From positions 41,890-105,889 of the forward strand of contig JADGRO010000022.1 in the NCBI GenBank assembly GCA_017880905.1: 64,000 bases of DNA, written 5' to 3'. The translations under genes were made by a program, and so were the position numbers. The notes beneath the pieces are model-generated. The model worked only from the letters and a program-made list of their open reading frames with translations, did no database searches and had not been told where the DNA came from. This document shows, one piece after another, positions 47,182 through 56,755 of the stretch (positions within the stretch are counted from its first letter, which is position 1; each line of letters starts with the position of its first letter). Source of the DNA: Methylotenera sp. (GTDB lineage Bacteria > Pseudomonadota > Gammaproteobacteria > Burkholderiales > Methylophilaceae).

Positions 47182-48636
47182 ATGCAACAAAAACTTTTAG
47201 ACACAGTTAAACAATTTGGTTGCACCAAGCAACACGTTTTGATCATTGGCGACGTGATGCTAGACCGTTATTTGATTGGCGAGGTAGGTCGCATCTCGCC
47301 CGAAGCGCCAGTACCAGTGGTGCTAATTAAAAGTGAAGAAGCACGAGCCGGCGGCGCGGCCAATGTTGCGGCAAATCTTGCTTTATTAGGTGTAAACACG
47401 CATTTGATTGGGTGTGTGGGTAATGATGTCGAAGCCAAAATGCTAAGCTTGTTGATTAAAAAAACTGGCGCTAAAGCCAATTTAATTACCAGCAAAACAC
47501 GCCCTACTATCGCCAAAACTCGCATTCTAGGCGGACATCAGCAAATGATGCGGCTCGATCAAGAAGACAGTGCAATTTTTTCCAGCGCTGAAAATACCTC
47601 ACTATTAAAAGCAATTGAAACCGAAATTGCAAAAAAACCGAGCATTGTAATTTTATCTGATTACGCGAAAGGTTTACTCAGCGAAAAAGTCTGCCAACAA
47701 GTTATAAAAAGTTGTAAAACCAAAAAAATCCCTGTGCTGGTCGATCCAAAAGGCAGCAGTTATAACAAATATCAAGGTGCAACGGCGCTTACTCCCAACA
47801 AAAAAGAAACCGCTGAAGCTTGTGGCACTAACAGTCAAGATGTCGATTTAATCAAAAAAGCAACTGGCTTAAAAACTAAGCTGAACTTAAATTTTATGGC
47901 AGTCACGTGTGGCGAAGAAGGCATTACTTTAATCGACAAAACCGCGCATCATTTACCTGCATCTACACTTCAGGTATTTGATGTTTCCGGGGCGGGTGAC
48001 ACAGTGATTGCGACGCTGGCGGCTGGTCTGATGCATGGTTTATCGCCGTTACAAAGCTTACAGCTCGCTAACGTTGCAGCAGGCGTTGTGGTGGGCAAGG
48101 TCGGCACTGTGCCTATCACGCAAGTCGATTTGTTAGAAGCACTTACTGCCAAACAAGGCAACGAACAAGAGCACAAAATATGCAATCTAGCGCAACTAAT
48201 GCAAAAAATAGAAACCTGGAAAAAGGCTAAGCAAAAAATTGTATTCACCAACGGCTGCTTTGATTTGCTACACACAGGCCACGTAACTTACTTAGAAGCC
48301 GCTAAAAAACGTGGGGATAAGCTCATTTTGGGCTTGAACACGGATCGTTCAGTGCGCGCACTAAAAGGTAAGAGCCGCCCGGTCGTGAATGAAAACGACC
48401 GCGCACGTGTGCTGGCCGCGTTGGAATCTGTTGATGCAGTGATTTTATTTGACGAAGACACGCCGCTGAAACTAATTAAAGCTATTAAGCCTAATATCAT
48501 CGCCAAAGGCAGTGATTACACGGCTGACCAAGTGGTAGGAGGCAAAGAAGTAAAAAGTTGGGGCGGCGAAATCGCGCTAATCAAGCTTGTGGCAGGCAGA
48601 AGTACCAGCAAGCTTATCCAAAAAATGCATTCTTAG
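47182..48636 (+). CDS. hldE: Bifunctional heptose-7-P kinase / heptose-1-P adenylyltransferase
   Basis: A 484-residue fusion. Residues about 1-320 are a PfkB/ribokinase-type kinase (IGDVMLDRYLIGEVGRISPE; FDVSGAGDTVIATLA with the catalytic Asp). Residues about 350-484 are a nucleotidyltransferase (FTNGCFDLLHTGHVTYLEAA). It catalyses the kinase and adenylyl-transfer steps of ADP-heptose synthesis. Length matches E. coli HldE. waaF starts two bases after its stop. Confidence 0.97.
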   Translation: MQQKLLDTVKQFGCTKQHVLIIGDVMLDRYLIGEVGRISPEAPVPVVLIKSEEARAGGAANVAANLALLGVNTHLIGCVGNDVEAKMLSLLIKKTGAKANLITSKTRPTIAKTRILGGHQQMMRLDQEDSAIFSSAENTSLLKAIETEIAKKPSIVILSDYAKGLLSEKVCQQVIKSCKTKKIPVLVDPKGSSYNKYQGATALTPNKKETAEACGTNSQDVDLIKKATGLKTKLNLNFMAVTCGEEGITLIDKTAHHLPASTLQVFDVSGAGDTVIATLAAGLMHGLSPLQSLQLANVAAGVVVGKVGTVPITQVDLLEALTAKQGNEQEHKICNLAQLMQKIETWKKAKQKIVFTNGCFDLLHTGHVTYLEAAKKRGDKLILGLNTDRSVRALKGKSRPVVNENDRARVLAALESVDAVILFDEDTPLKLIKAIKPNIIAKGSDYTADQVVGGKEVKSWGGEIALIKLVAGRSTSKLIQKMHS

Positions 48637-48638
48637 TC

Positions 48639-49661
48639 ATGCCTAAAAATAGTATACCTGAGAAAATTTTGGTCTTAGGACCAGCTTGGGTGGGCGACAT
48701 GGTGCTCGCGCAGAGCTTATTCAAATCCCTGAAAATCAATAAACCAAATTGTATTATCGATGTCGCAGCACCCGCATGGACATTACCGCTACTCAAGCGC
48801 ATGCCAGAAGTAAATGAAGCGATTGCTCTATCTTTTAAGCACGGTGAATTAGCGTTTTTTGAACGCATTAAATTTGGCAAAAACCTAAAAAATAAGAGCT
48901 ATAACCAAGCCATTATTCTCACTAATTCGTTCAAATCTGCACTACTGCCTTGGGCAGCGAGCATTCCAAGACGTACTGGATATTTAGGGGAAGTGCGTTA
49001 TGGATTGATTAACGATGTTCGTCCACTCGATAAATCCAAACTTAGAAAAACTGTAGAGCGCTTTGTATATTTAGGCTTAGAAAAAGGTCAACAATTACCT
49101 GAAAAACTGCCGAATCCACAATTAGGCAGTGCTCCGAAAGCCCCGCTGGATATTCTTTCTAGGCTGGGTATTAAATTAACTCAAAACAAAATTTTGGGCT
49201 TATGTCCGGGCGCAGAATATGGCGAAGCCAAGCGCTGGCCGGCTGAATATTATGCGGAAGTGGCAAATCACGCGATGAATCAGGGCTGGCAAGTGTGGCT
49301 ATTTGGTTCTGATAAAGATGTCGCCGTAACTACCCAAATCAAACAACTCACACAAAACAATTGTTTAGATTTTGGCGGAAAAACAAGCTTAAGCGAGGCG
49401 ATTGATTTAATGTCACTCTGCGACACGGTCATCAGCAACGATTCCGGCTTAATGCACATCGCGGCTGCGCTCAATAAAAAACTGGTCGCCATCTACGGCT
49501 CTAGCGATCCACAACACACGCCGCCGATGAGCGCAAAAGCGGTGATTGAATATTTAGGGTTGAAATGCAGCCCTTGTTTTAAGCGAGAATGTCCATTAGT
49601 TCATTTAAATTGCTTAAGAAATATCAAACCTGCACAAGTGATATTGCATCTAAGCAATTGA
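48639..49661 (+). CDS. waaF: ADP-heptose--LPS heptosyltransferase II
   Basis: A 340-residue GT9 enzyme adding the second heptose of the LPS inner core. It starts MPKNSIPEKILVLGPAWVGD (ATG 48639; the longer frame from 48558 lies inside hldE). Motifs are LCPGAEYGEAKRWPAEYYA, SNDSGLMHIAAALNKKLVAI and YGSSDPQHTPP. The C-terminal CSPCFKRECPLVHLNCL cysteine cluster is typical of WaaF. Last gene of the heptose operon. Confidence 0.95.
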   Translation: MPKNSIPEKILVLGPAWVGDMVLAQSLFKSLKINKPNCIIDVAAPAWTLPLLKRMPEVNEAIALSFKHGELAFFERIKFGKNLKNKSYNQAIILTNSFKSALLPWAASIPRRTGYLGEVRYGLINDVRPLDKSKLRKTVERFVYLGLEKGQQLPEKLPNPQLGSAPKAPLDILSRLGIKLTQNKILGLCPGAEYGEAKRWPAEYYAEVANHAMNQGWQVWLFGSDKDVAVTTQIKQLTQNNCLDFGGKTSLSEAIDLMSLCDTVISNDSGLMHIAAALNKKLVAIYGSSDPQHTPPMSAKAVIEYLGLKCSPCFKRECPLVHLNCLRNIKPAQVILHLSN

Positions 49662-49668
49662 AATATAA

Positions 49669-50661
49669 TTAAATTTTGTAGTAATCTTTATACCACTGCG
49701 CAAACTTTTCAACGCCCAATTTTAAAGGCGTGTTCGGCTTAAAACCCACCCAAGCTTCCAATGCGCTTATATCTGCATAGGTTGCTTTTACGTCGCCCGC
49801 TTGCATGGGCAAAAACTCTTTTTGTGCAGTTTTGCCAAATGCATATTCTAGCATGCCAATAAAATCCATGAGCTTTTCAGGATGATTATTGCCGATATTA
49901 AACAGGCGATAGGGCGCGCTACTAATGGCTTTTTGGGCCGGTGTTGCAGTTTTGTCTAATACGCGGATGACACCTTCGACAATGTCATCGATGTAAGTAA
50001 AATCGCGCATCATGTCACCATGGTTAAACACTTGAATGGGTTTATTGTTGAGTATGGCATCTGCGAACAAAAATGGCGACATATCAGGTCTTCCCCACGG
50101 GCCATACACCGTGAAAAAGCGCAAACCAGTCATCGGCACACCAAACAAATGGCTATAGGTATACGCCATCAGTTCATTGGCTTTTTTGGTGGCGGCATAC
50201 AGGCTGACAGGTTTATCGACATTATCGCTTTCGGAAAACGGCAATTTGGTGTTGCCCCCATACACGCTGGATGAGCTTGCAAACACTAAATGCTGCGGTT
50301 GAATTTCCCTACAAGCCTCTAAAACATTAGTGAAGGCGATAATATTGCTTTTGATGTAAGCGTGTGGGTTTTGTAGAGAATAGCGCACGCCTGCTTGCGC
50401 AGCAAGGTGCACGACACTATCAGGTTTTTCGTCAGAAAATAGCTTGGCCGTAGCAACTTGTTCAGCCAAATCAAGTTTCACAAACTTAAAGTTTTTGGCA
50501 TTCGCGTGCGCCGCAATTGAATCGAGTCGCGCCTGTTTTAAACTTACATCGTAATAATCATTCAGATTATCAACACCAAGCACCGTATCGCCGCGTTCAA
50601 GCAAACGCAAACACACGGCATGTCCGATAAAGCCTGCAACGCCTGTGAGTAAAGCCTTCAT
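49669..50661 (-). CDS. UDP-glucuronate 4-epimerase-like NAD-dependent epimerase
   Basis: A 330-residue extended SDR. The NAD loop is LLTGVAGFIGHAVCLRLLER; the catalytic SYK triad is in FASSSSVYGG and SLYAATKKANELM. FFTVYGPWGRPDM and the DDIVEG block resemble the CapI/GAE group that converts UDP-GlcA to UDP-GalA. Adjacent, with no gap, to ugd, which makes UDP-GlcA, so the product UDP-GalA is well supported by context. Confidence 0.9.
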   Translation of the reverse strand: MKALLTGVAGFIGHAVCLRLLERGDTVLGVDNLNDYYDVSLKQARLDSIAAHANAKNFKFVKLDLAEQVATAKLFSDEKPDSVVHLAAQAGVRYSLQNPHAYIKSNIIAFTNVLEACREIQPQHLVFASSSSVYGGNTKLPFSESDNVDKPVSLYAATKKANELMAYTYSHLFGVPMTGLRFFTVYGPWGRPDMSPFLFADAILNNKPIQVFNHGDMMRDFTYIDDIVEGVIRVLDKTATPAQKAISSAPYRLFNIGNNHPEKLMDFIGMLEYAFGKTAQKEFLPMQAGDVKATYADISALEAWVGFKPNTPLKLGVEKFAQWYKDYYKI

Positions 50662-51990
50662 TTATTTAGTTTGACGCCCGATGGAATGGTACTCAATACC
50701 GGCATTTCTAACAGTTGAAGGATCGTACATATTACGACCATCAAAAATAATATTGGCTTTAAGATTTTGTTTGATATAAGAAAAATCTTGGCTTCTAAAT
50801 TCCTTCCACTCGGTCACAATCACTAAAGCGTCTGCATTATGGAGTGCTTGGCTAGGTATTTCTGCAAAATTTAGGCCTGGCACATTGTTAAATATGCGCT
50901 TTGCCTCTGGCATCGCGACTGGGTCATAAGCAGTTACCGTCGCTCCCGCTCGCAATAAATCATGGATCAACACACGGCTTGTTGCCTCGCGCATATCATC
51001 GGTATTTGGCTTAAATGCTAAGCCCCACACCGCAAAGTGTTTTCCTGCTAAATTATCTCCAAAATGTTGTTTGATTTTTTTTGTCAATGCTTGTTTTTGC
51101 ACATCATTTGCTGCCTCAACCGCATTCAAGACTTTCAAATCGTAATTATTATTTTTACCAGTGCTGATGAGCGCTTTCACATCTTTTGGAAAACACGAAC
51201 CGCCATATCCACAACCTGCATAGAGAAAATCGTAACCAATGCGCGGATCTGAGCCGATGCCTTTGCGCACCGATTCAATATCAGCACCTAAAATTTCTGC
51301 CAAATTGGCGAGCTCATTCATAAAGCTAATACGCGTTGCCAACATAGCATTTGCAGCATATTTAGTGAGCTCGGCAGAGCGCATATCCATCATTACCAAA
51401 CGCTCGTGATTACGCTGAAAAGGCGCATACAAGGCACGCATGATCTCTGTGCTTTGCTCATCCTCCGCACCAATCACAATGCGGTCTGGGCGCATAAAAT
51501 CCTCTACTGCCGCACCCTCTTTTAAAAACTCTGGGTTTGAAACCACGCTAAATTTAGTATCAGCCTTGCGTGCAGCCAACTCTTCTGCGATCGCCGCTTT
51601 TACTTTATCTGCGGTGCCCACCGGCACGGTTGATTTATCCACAACAACCTTATAAGTTGTCATGTATTTGCCAATATTTCGCGCGGCCTCGACCACATAT
51701 TGCAAATCCGCTGAGCCGTCTTCATCAGGCGGCGTGCCGACGGCAATAAACTGTACATCGCCAAACGCAACCGCTTTTTGAATATTAGTCGTAAATTTTA
51801 AGCGCCCTGCCGCCACGTTACGACGCACCATTTCAAGCAAACCTGGTTCGTGGATGGGAATACCACCGTCTTCGAGAATTTTAATTTTCGCAGGGTCAAC
51901 ATCCAAGCAAAGCACGTCGTTACCCACTTCCGCCATACAAGTACCGCTCACCAAGCCTACGTATCCTGTCCCAACAAGGGTAATTTTCAT
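50662..51990 (-). CDS. ugd: UDP-glucose 6-dehydrogenase
   Basis: A 442-residue enzyme oxidising UDP-glucose to UDP-glucuronate with two NAD. The N-terminal NAD fold is [20 protein letters not shown]; the catalytic Cys is in [14 protein letters not shown]. The C-terminal domain binds UDP ([17 protein letters not shown]). A TAAGG site precedes the ATG. Part of a minus-strand operon HAD-GT2-LABN-ugd-epimerase. Confidence 0.97.
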   Translation of the reverse strand: MKITLVGTGYVGLVSGTCMAEVGNDVLCLDVDPAKIKILEDGGIPIHEPGLLEMVRRNVAAGRLKFTTNIQKAVAFGDVQFIAVGTPPDEDGSADLQYVVEAARNIGKYMTTYKVVVDKSTVPVGTADKVKAAIAEELAARKADTKFSVVSNPEFLKEGAAVEDFMRPDRIVIGAEDEQSTEIMRALYAPFQRNHERLVMMDMRSAELTKYAANAMLATRISFMNELANLAEILGADIESVRKGIGSDPRIGYDFLYAGCGYGGSCFPKDVKALISTGKNNNYDLKVLNAVEAANDVQKQALTKKIKQHFGDNLAGKHFAVWGLAFKPNTDDMREATSRVLIHDLLRAGATVTAYDPVAMPEAKRIFNNVPGLNFAEIPSQALHNADALVIVTEWKEFRSQDFSYIKQNLKANIIFDGRNMYDPSTVRNAGIEYHSIGRQTK

Positions 51991-52014
51991 TGTCTTACCT
52001 TAATTAATTTAGCC

Positions 52015-52368
52015 TTAATTAGTTTCTACTTCTGTTTGCTTTGCGTTACGCCTTATCAACATCAGATTTCTGGTGTAGACAATGGTGCCGGGCAATTGCC
52101 CAAGGATAATCACCCATTCTAGTTTATGGATACCATAGACAAGCACAATAAGACCTCCGAATAAGCTCAAGTACCAAAAACTAACGGGAATTAAACTCTG
52201 CCCATGCCGCTCGCTATGTATCCATTGCACAATAAAGCGCGCCATAAACAACAATTGACCCGCAATGCCAATACCCAGCCATAGCATATCGTAAGGAGAA
52301 TCTCCAGTAATTGAATGCCGGAGTGATTCAACCAAATGCCCTAAAAAATAGCCGATGCCGTGATCCAT
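52015..52368 (-). CDS. Lipid-A-synthase N-terminal domain (LABN) membrane protein
   Basis: A 117-residue protein with about three helices and the motif GIAGQLLFMARFIVQWIHSE followed by SVIPVSFW-like SLIPVSFWYLSLFGG. This is the LABN (PQ-loop-like) domain found alone or fused to LpxB. Stand-alone copies often neighbour polyprenyl-phosphate glycosyltransferases, and one sits directly upstream here with a 1-bp gap. A role in moving or using a lipid-linked sugar is inferred. Confidence 0.85.
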   Translation of the reverse strand: MDHGIGYFLGHLVESLRHSITGDSPYDMLWLGIGIAGQLLFMARFIVQWIHSERHGQSLIPVSFWYLSLFGGLIVLVYGIHKLEWVIILGQLPGTIVYTRNLMLIRRNAKQTEVETN

Positions 52369-52369
52369 T

Positions 52370-53086
52370 TTAATTTTCTTCTCTTATAGTTGGAATTTTT
52401 GCGCGCCGTTGCAACCAAGCCACACCAAATAAATCGACTATGCCAACCATTAATCTATCTAGAGTTCCGTAGTTGGATTTGCCGTACTCACGATTACGGT
52501 GTGTAACAGGTACAGACACTATTTTGCCGCCACGACGCTTGATAAGTGCGGGCAAAAAACGGTGCATATGATCAAAATACGGCAAATCTAAAAAAGCCTC
52601 ACGCTTAAATAGTTTTAAGCCGCACCCCGTGTCTGGCGTGTCGTCTTTCAGCAGCCATGATCTCACACTATTGGCAATTACCGACGACATGCGCTTAACC
52701 CAAGTATCACGGCGGCTGGCACGGCGATTACCGCCCACCATGTCCACATCATCAGTGATTGCAGCAACCAGTTTAGGGATGTCTGCCGGGTCGTTTTGGC
52801 CATCACCATCTAACGTCACTACCCAATCGTATTGCGCGGCTTTTACTCCAGTACGCACCGCGGTGCTTTGGCCGCAGCTTTGTGCATGGCGCACAATTTT
52901 TAGCTGCGCAAATTGTGTTTGTAACGCTTTTAATTGACTGTAAGTGTTGTCAGTGCTGCCGTCATCCACATAAATAATTTCGTGCGTCATTTCTTTTAGT
53001 GCAGCGCCAATCTCACCTATCAGGCTCGCCACATTGCCTTCCTCATTGCGCACTGGTACGACGACTGATATTTGGCTAATTTGCAT
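52370..53086 (-). CDS. GT2 glycosyltransferase, polyprenyl-phosphate sugar synthase type
   Basis: A 238-residue DPM1/ArnC-like GT-A enzyme without C-terminal membrane helices. It has SVVVPVRNEEGNVASLIGEI, IYVDDGSTDNTYSQL, the DXD-type VTLDGDGQNDPADIP and a MVGGNRRASRRD block. Such enzymes put a sugar on undecaprenyl or dolichyl phosphate. With the LABN protein and UDP-GalA genes beside it, an undecaprenyl-phosphate-galacturonate synthase (RgtE-like) is one reasonable guess; other sugars are possible. Confidence 0.88.
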   Translation of the reverse strand: MQISQISVVVPVRNEEGNVASLIGEIGAALKEMTHEIIYVDDGSTDNTYSQLKALQTQFAQLKIVRHAQSCGQSTAVRTGVKAAQYDWVVTLDGDGQNDPADIPKLVAAITDDVDMVGGNRRASRRDTWVKRMSSVIANSVRSWLLKDDTPDTGCGLKLFKREAFLDLPYFDHMHRFLPALIKRRGGKIVSVPVTHRNREYGKSNYGTLDRLMVGIVDLFGVAWLQRRAKIPTIREEN

Positions 53087-53105
53087 GTCGCTATTTTATA
53101 TGGCT

Positions 53106-53765
53106 TTAGTCGAGTAATTGCGAAATATTATGCATCGTCACAATTTTATTCTCAGCACAATAGGCTTGCCAATCGCGCACTTCCGTCCATTCGCTGATAA
53201 AAATAAAATCTAAACCGGCACGCGTTGCAGCTTGATGGTCGTATTTACTGTCGCCCAAAAATAAAGCGGGAAACTGTATGTTGCCATTGACTTTTTCGCG
53301 TGCCAGCACTTCATCTTTTTTATCCGGGCCGCCAAAAATACCCGCTTCAAACAAAGGCGCCAAATTACGGCGTGCAAAAATTCTTCTCAATTCAGCCTGA
53401 TCACCGCCAGAAAGCAGCATCCACCTTGCCTGTGGAGTCGCTGTCTTCAGTGCTGGCAAGCCAGGTGCAACCTCACACTGCATCAGCGTCTTATCCAGAA
53501 TCTCTTCAAAAGTCTCCATATACCGTTGCATGGTGGACGCAGTCACCGGCTGTTTCACAATTTCTTTCAAATAGTATTCAATTTTTCCATTGCGCGGAAA
53601 GCTGCCTAATTTGACATGATAATCCACAAACGCTTGCGCTTGCGCATCCGTACCGCCCTGCCTTTTTGCGGTGTTAAAGTAAGCATCAATTTTGGTTTGA
53701 TTGCTGTTTAGCACCACACCGTCGCAATCGAACACTATACTTTTATATTTTTTTAACTCTTTCAA
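53106..53765 (-). CDS. HAD-superfamily hydrolase
   Basis: A 219-residue HAD phosphatase. Motif I is IVFDCDGVVLNSN (Asp nucleophile), motif II LLSGGDQ, and motif III/IV K in PDKKDEV with FLGDSKYD. A helical cap (about residues 20-85) is present. It lies 19 bp upstream of the GT2 gene and is probably in that operon; the substrate is unknown. Confidence 0.85.
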   Translation of the reverse strand: MKELKKYKSIVFDCDGVVLNSNQTKIDAYFNTAKRQGGTDAQAQAFVDYHVKLGSFPRNGKIEYYLKEIVKQPVTASTMQRYMETFEEILDKTLMQCEVAPGLPALKTATPQARWMLLSGGDQAELRRIFARRNLAPLFEAGIFGGPDKKDEVLAREKVNGNIQFPALFLGDSKYDHQAATRAGLDFIFISEWTEVRDWQAYCAENKIVTMHNISQLLD

Positions 53766-53781
53766 ATCTTGCTCTCAAAAA

Positions 53782-53820
53782 TAACAAGGCTTTGCCACGC
53801 TTAAGCGACAAAGCCTATTA
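53782..53820 (-). terminator. Terminator downstream of eda
   Basis: AGGCTTTG (53787-53794) pairs with CAAAGCCT (53809-53816); on the minus strand the stem is followed by TGTTATTTTTG. It separates eda from the HAD gene. Confidence 0.7.
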
Positions 53821-53834
53821 TACCCGTTAGCTAT

Positions 53835-54461
53835 TTAAGCGGCTTTAATGGCGCTTGCCTCTTTAGCTAACTTGGTAATATGTGCCCAATCTTTGCGCTC
53901 AACCGCATCGGTCGGCGTAAGCCAGGTGCCACCGCAAACCACTACGTTGGGCAAGGCTAAAAATTGCGATGCACTTTCAACCGTAACGCCGCCTGTTGGG
54001 CAGAATTTCACATCAGCAAATGGCCCGGCGAAACCTTTCAGAAGGTTAATTCCGCCCACAGCAACCGCTGGGAATAGTTTTAAGAAGTAATAATCATCGG
54101 CATTCGCAGTCATAATTTCTGAGCCAGTAGAAATTCCTGGCAATAGTGGCAAGCCGATTTTGCGTGCAAATTGACCTAATTCGCTTGTATAGCCTGGGCT
54201 CACGGCAAATTTACAACCTACATCTTTAGAGGCTTGTGCATCTTTTAAATTACGCACGGTACCGGAACCCATAATCGCCTCTGGCACGTGTTTCGCAATT
54301 TCTTCCATGGCGGCAAGCGCGCATGATGAACGTAATGTCACCTCAAGCACTTTAATGCCGCCCTCAAGCAAAGCTTCTGCCATCGGCACCGCATCCTCTG
54401 CTTTGTTAATGACTATAACTGGAATTACTGGGCCATGATTAGCTAAATCTAATGTGTTCAT
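53835..54461 (-). CDS. eda: KHG/KDPG aldolase
   Basis: A 208-residue class I aldolase splitting 2-keto-3-deoxy-6-phosphogluconate into pyruvate and glyceraldehyde-3-P. The Schiff-base Lys is in FLKLFPAVAVGG; IMGSGTVRN and FCPTGGVTVE bind substrate and phosphate. It is downstream of edd with 188 bp between. In RuMP-cycle methylotrophs this cleavage branch regenerates C3 units. Confidence 0.97.
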   Translation of the reverse strand: MNTLDLANHGPVIPVIVINKAEDAVPMAEALLEGGIKVLEVTLRSSCALAAMEEIAKHVPEAIMGSGTVRNLKDAQASKDVGCKFAVSPGYTSELGQFARKIGLPLLPGISTGSEIMTANADDYYFLKLFPAVAVGGINLLKGFAGPFADVKFCPTGGVTVESASQFLALPNVVVCGGTWLTPTDAVERKDWAHITKLAKEASAIKAA

Positions 54462-54498
54462 GTTTCTTTTACCTGTGATATTGATTTATTTTTACTGG

Positions 54499-54518
54499 AT
54501 TCCCGCCTACGTGGGAAT
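54499..54518. repeat. REP-like hairpin between edd and eda
   Basis: ATTCCCGCCTACGTGGGAAT is a short palindrome (6-bp perfect arms plus weaker inner pairs) followed by AACGG. Its TGGATTCCCGCCTAC context resembles dispersed REP-type sequences of proteobacteria. The remaining edd-eda gap shows no gene. Confidence 0.5.
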
Positions 54519-54649
54519 AACGGAATTAGAAAATTAAAAGTTCTAAGCAATACGCGGCGCGAACAAAAAATCAAGCACAGTACATGGGTTATATGTAAGC
54601 AAAGGTTTTTTGTGAGCAACAAAGTATTGCGACGAAGTTTTAGTTTTCT

Positions 54650-56464
54650 TTAAAGCCATGTGATTGCACCCTCTTCGGCAGATAGTACGTTTCTCCGCAT
54701 CCCACCAAACAACTCGCGTCCGATACCATGCGAATTGTGGTGACGTTTGCTATCAGAAAGCTCAACCGCTACGCGCTCTGCCCAAGTATCTTCATCCACC
54801 AGCGCATTCAATGTGCCTACGGCTGCATTCAAGCGGATGATATCACCATCACGTATTTTAGCTATTGCACCACCGGCTGAGGCCTCGGGGCTTAAATGAA
54901 TCGCAGCAGGAATTTTACCGGAGGCGCCACTCATGCGTCCGTCGGTCACAATCGCCACCATAAACCCTTGATTTTGTAACACTGCAAGTGGTGGTGTTAA
55001 TTTGTGTAGTTCGGGCATGCCATTGGATTTTGGCCCCTGAAAACGCACTACTGCGACAAAATCACGCTCTAACTCACCTCTATCAAACGCAGAGAGCAAT
55101 TCTTCTTGGCTATCGAACACGATGGCCGGCGCTTCAATAATATGGCGATCTTCTGGCACTGCAGCAATCTTAATCACACTACGGCCAAGATTTCCCTTAA
55201 GCAATCGTAAGCCGCCTGATTCGTTAAATGGATACTCTACTGTTCGTATAATGGTTTCGTCACCACTTTCTTTGGGCAATGTTTTCCAAATCAGCTTGCC
55301 GCCTTCATTGACTGGTACTTTGCCATATTCATGCAAGCCTCCTTTGGCCACGGTGTAGACATCTGGGTACATATAACCGCCATCAATTAGCTCGCGTATC
55401 ACAAAGCCAGGGCCACCCGCCGCTTGAAATTCATTCACGTCGGCTTTACCATTCGGGTACACACTCGCCAATAGCGGCGTGGCTTTGGCAAGATAATGAA
55501 AATCTGTCCAATCGATAATAATACCTGCCGCGCGTGCAACCGCCACCCAATGAATGAGATGATTAGTGGAGCCGCCTGTCGCCAACAAAGCTACCATGGC
55601 ATTAACAATGACATGTTCATCCACCAATTTGCCTATCGGCGTAAAGTTTTTCTGCTGCGTATTATTCAGCACCAAACGTACTGCTTCGCGGGTTAAATCC
55701 TCACGCAAACCATCGTGCGGATGAATAAACGCGGCGCCCGGCACATGCAAGCCCATGGCCTCTAGCAGCATTTGATTACTGTTGGCCGTGCCGTAAAACG
55801 TGCAGGTGCCTGCGCCGTGATAGGCGGCATTTTCGGAGGCTAACAGCTCATCGCGCCCCACCAAACCTTGCGCGTATTTTTCGCGCACTTTGGATTTTGA
55901 AGTGTTGTCTATACCCGTGCTCATTGGCCCTGCTGGTACAAATACACACGGCAGATGCCCAAAATGCAATGCGCCTATTAACAAGCCCGGTACAATTTTA
56001 TCGCACACGCCCAGTAATAAAGCAGCATCAAATACATCGTGTGAGAGCGCGACTGCCGTGGACATGGCAATGGTATCACGCGAAAAAAGGCTTAATTCCA
56101 TACCCGCCTCACCTTGCGTAATGCCATCGCACATGGCAGGCACACCGCCCGCTACCTGTGTTGTAGCGCCTAATTTACGCGCTTCGTCACGGATAATATC
56201 GGGAAAACCCACATACGGCTGATGCGCAGACAACATTTCGTTATAAGCAGTGACAATGCCGATATGTGGCGCTTTTTCGGCAAAAATACGCATTTTGTCA
56301 ATACTTGGCATCGCTGCAAACGCGTGCGCCACATTGGCGCAACCTAAGCGAACTGGCCCTTTTGGGCGACTAATAATCTCGTCAACACGATGCAAATAAG
56401 CGCTGCGGGTTGGACGACTGCGCTCAATAATGCGTTCGGTAACTTCTACATGTGATTGCTTCAT
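54650..56464 (-). CDS. edd: 6-phosphogluconate dehydratase
   Basis: A 604-residue [4Fe-4S] dehydratase of the IlvD/Edd family, making KDPG from 6-phosphogluconate. Conserved blocks are IGIVTAYNEMLSAHQPY, PAMCDGITQGEAGMELSL, GVCDKIVPGLLIGAL, ALLATGGSTNHLIHWVA and MSGASGKIPAAIHLSPEA, with the cluster cysteines in the second and third. First step of the edd-eda Entner-Doudoroff pair. No clear ribosome site is visible at the ATG. Confidence 0.97.
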   Translation of the reverse strand: MKQSHVEVTERIIERSRPTRSAYLHRVDEIISRPKGPVRLGCANVAHAFAAMPSIDKMRIFAEKAPHIGIVTAYNEMLSAHQPYVGFPDIIRDEARKLGATTQVAGGVPAMCDGITQGEAGMELSLFSRDTIAMSTAVALSHDVFDAALLLGVCDKIVPGLLIGALHFGHLPCVFVPAGPMSTGIDNTSKSKVREKYAQGLVGRDELLASENAAYHGAGTCTFYGTANSNQMLLEAMGLHVPGAAFIHPHDGLREDLTREAVRLVLNNTQQKNFTPIGKLVDEHVIVNAMVALLATGGSTNHLIHWVAVARAAGIIIDWTDFHYLAKATPLLASVYPNGKADVNEFQAAGGPGFVIRELIDGGYMYPDVYTVAKGGLHEYGKVPVNEGGKLIWKTLPKESGDETIIRTVEYPFNESGGLRLLKGNLGRSVIKIAAVPEDRHIIEAPAIVFDSQEELLSAFDRGELERDFVAVVRFQGPKSNGMPELHKLTPPLAVLQNQGFMVAIVTDGRMSGASGKIPAAIHLSPEASAGGAIAKIRDGDIIRLNAAVGTLNALVDEDTWAERVAVELSDSKRHHNSHGIGRELFGGMRRNVLSAEEGAITWL

Positions 56465-56650
56465 TTTATTTAAGACTACGAAAATTGATGAACTGCCTCA
56501 ATTATCCCCAAAGCTTGGCATATCGTCAAACGAATGATGGCTTACGTGAGCTAAACTGTAGCAAGTTGACCCGAAAGCTCAAGGTTAATTGGCCTGTTTC
56601 TCAGTCATTGCTGAATCTTGGCCAAAATTTCCTTAACCTTGTTATTATTT

Positions 56651-56676
56651 GTTTAGATTCTTTCAAGAATCTAAAC
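56651..56676. promoter_or_regulatory. Perfect 26-bp dyad upstream of a GT2 gene
   Basis: GTTTAGATTCTT-TC-AAGAATCTAAAC has 12-bp perfect arms with a 2-bp centre, ending one base before an ATG at 56678. The tiny centre suits a DNA operator better than an RNA terminator. No regulator gene is adjacent. Confidence 0.5.
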
Positions 56677-56755
56677 CATGCTGACTAGTGCTTATGACGA
56701 TATAATTAGTCTAATCAGCAGAAACGCTAATGAAAAACAGCCATCTTTAAAAATA

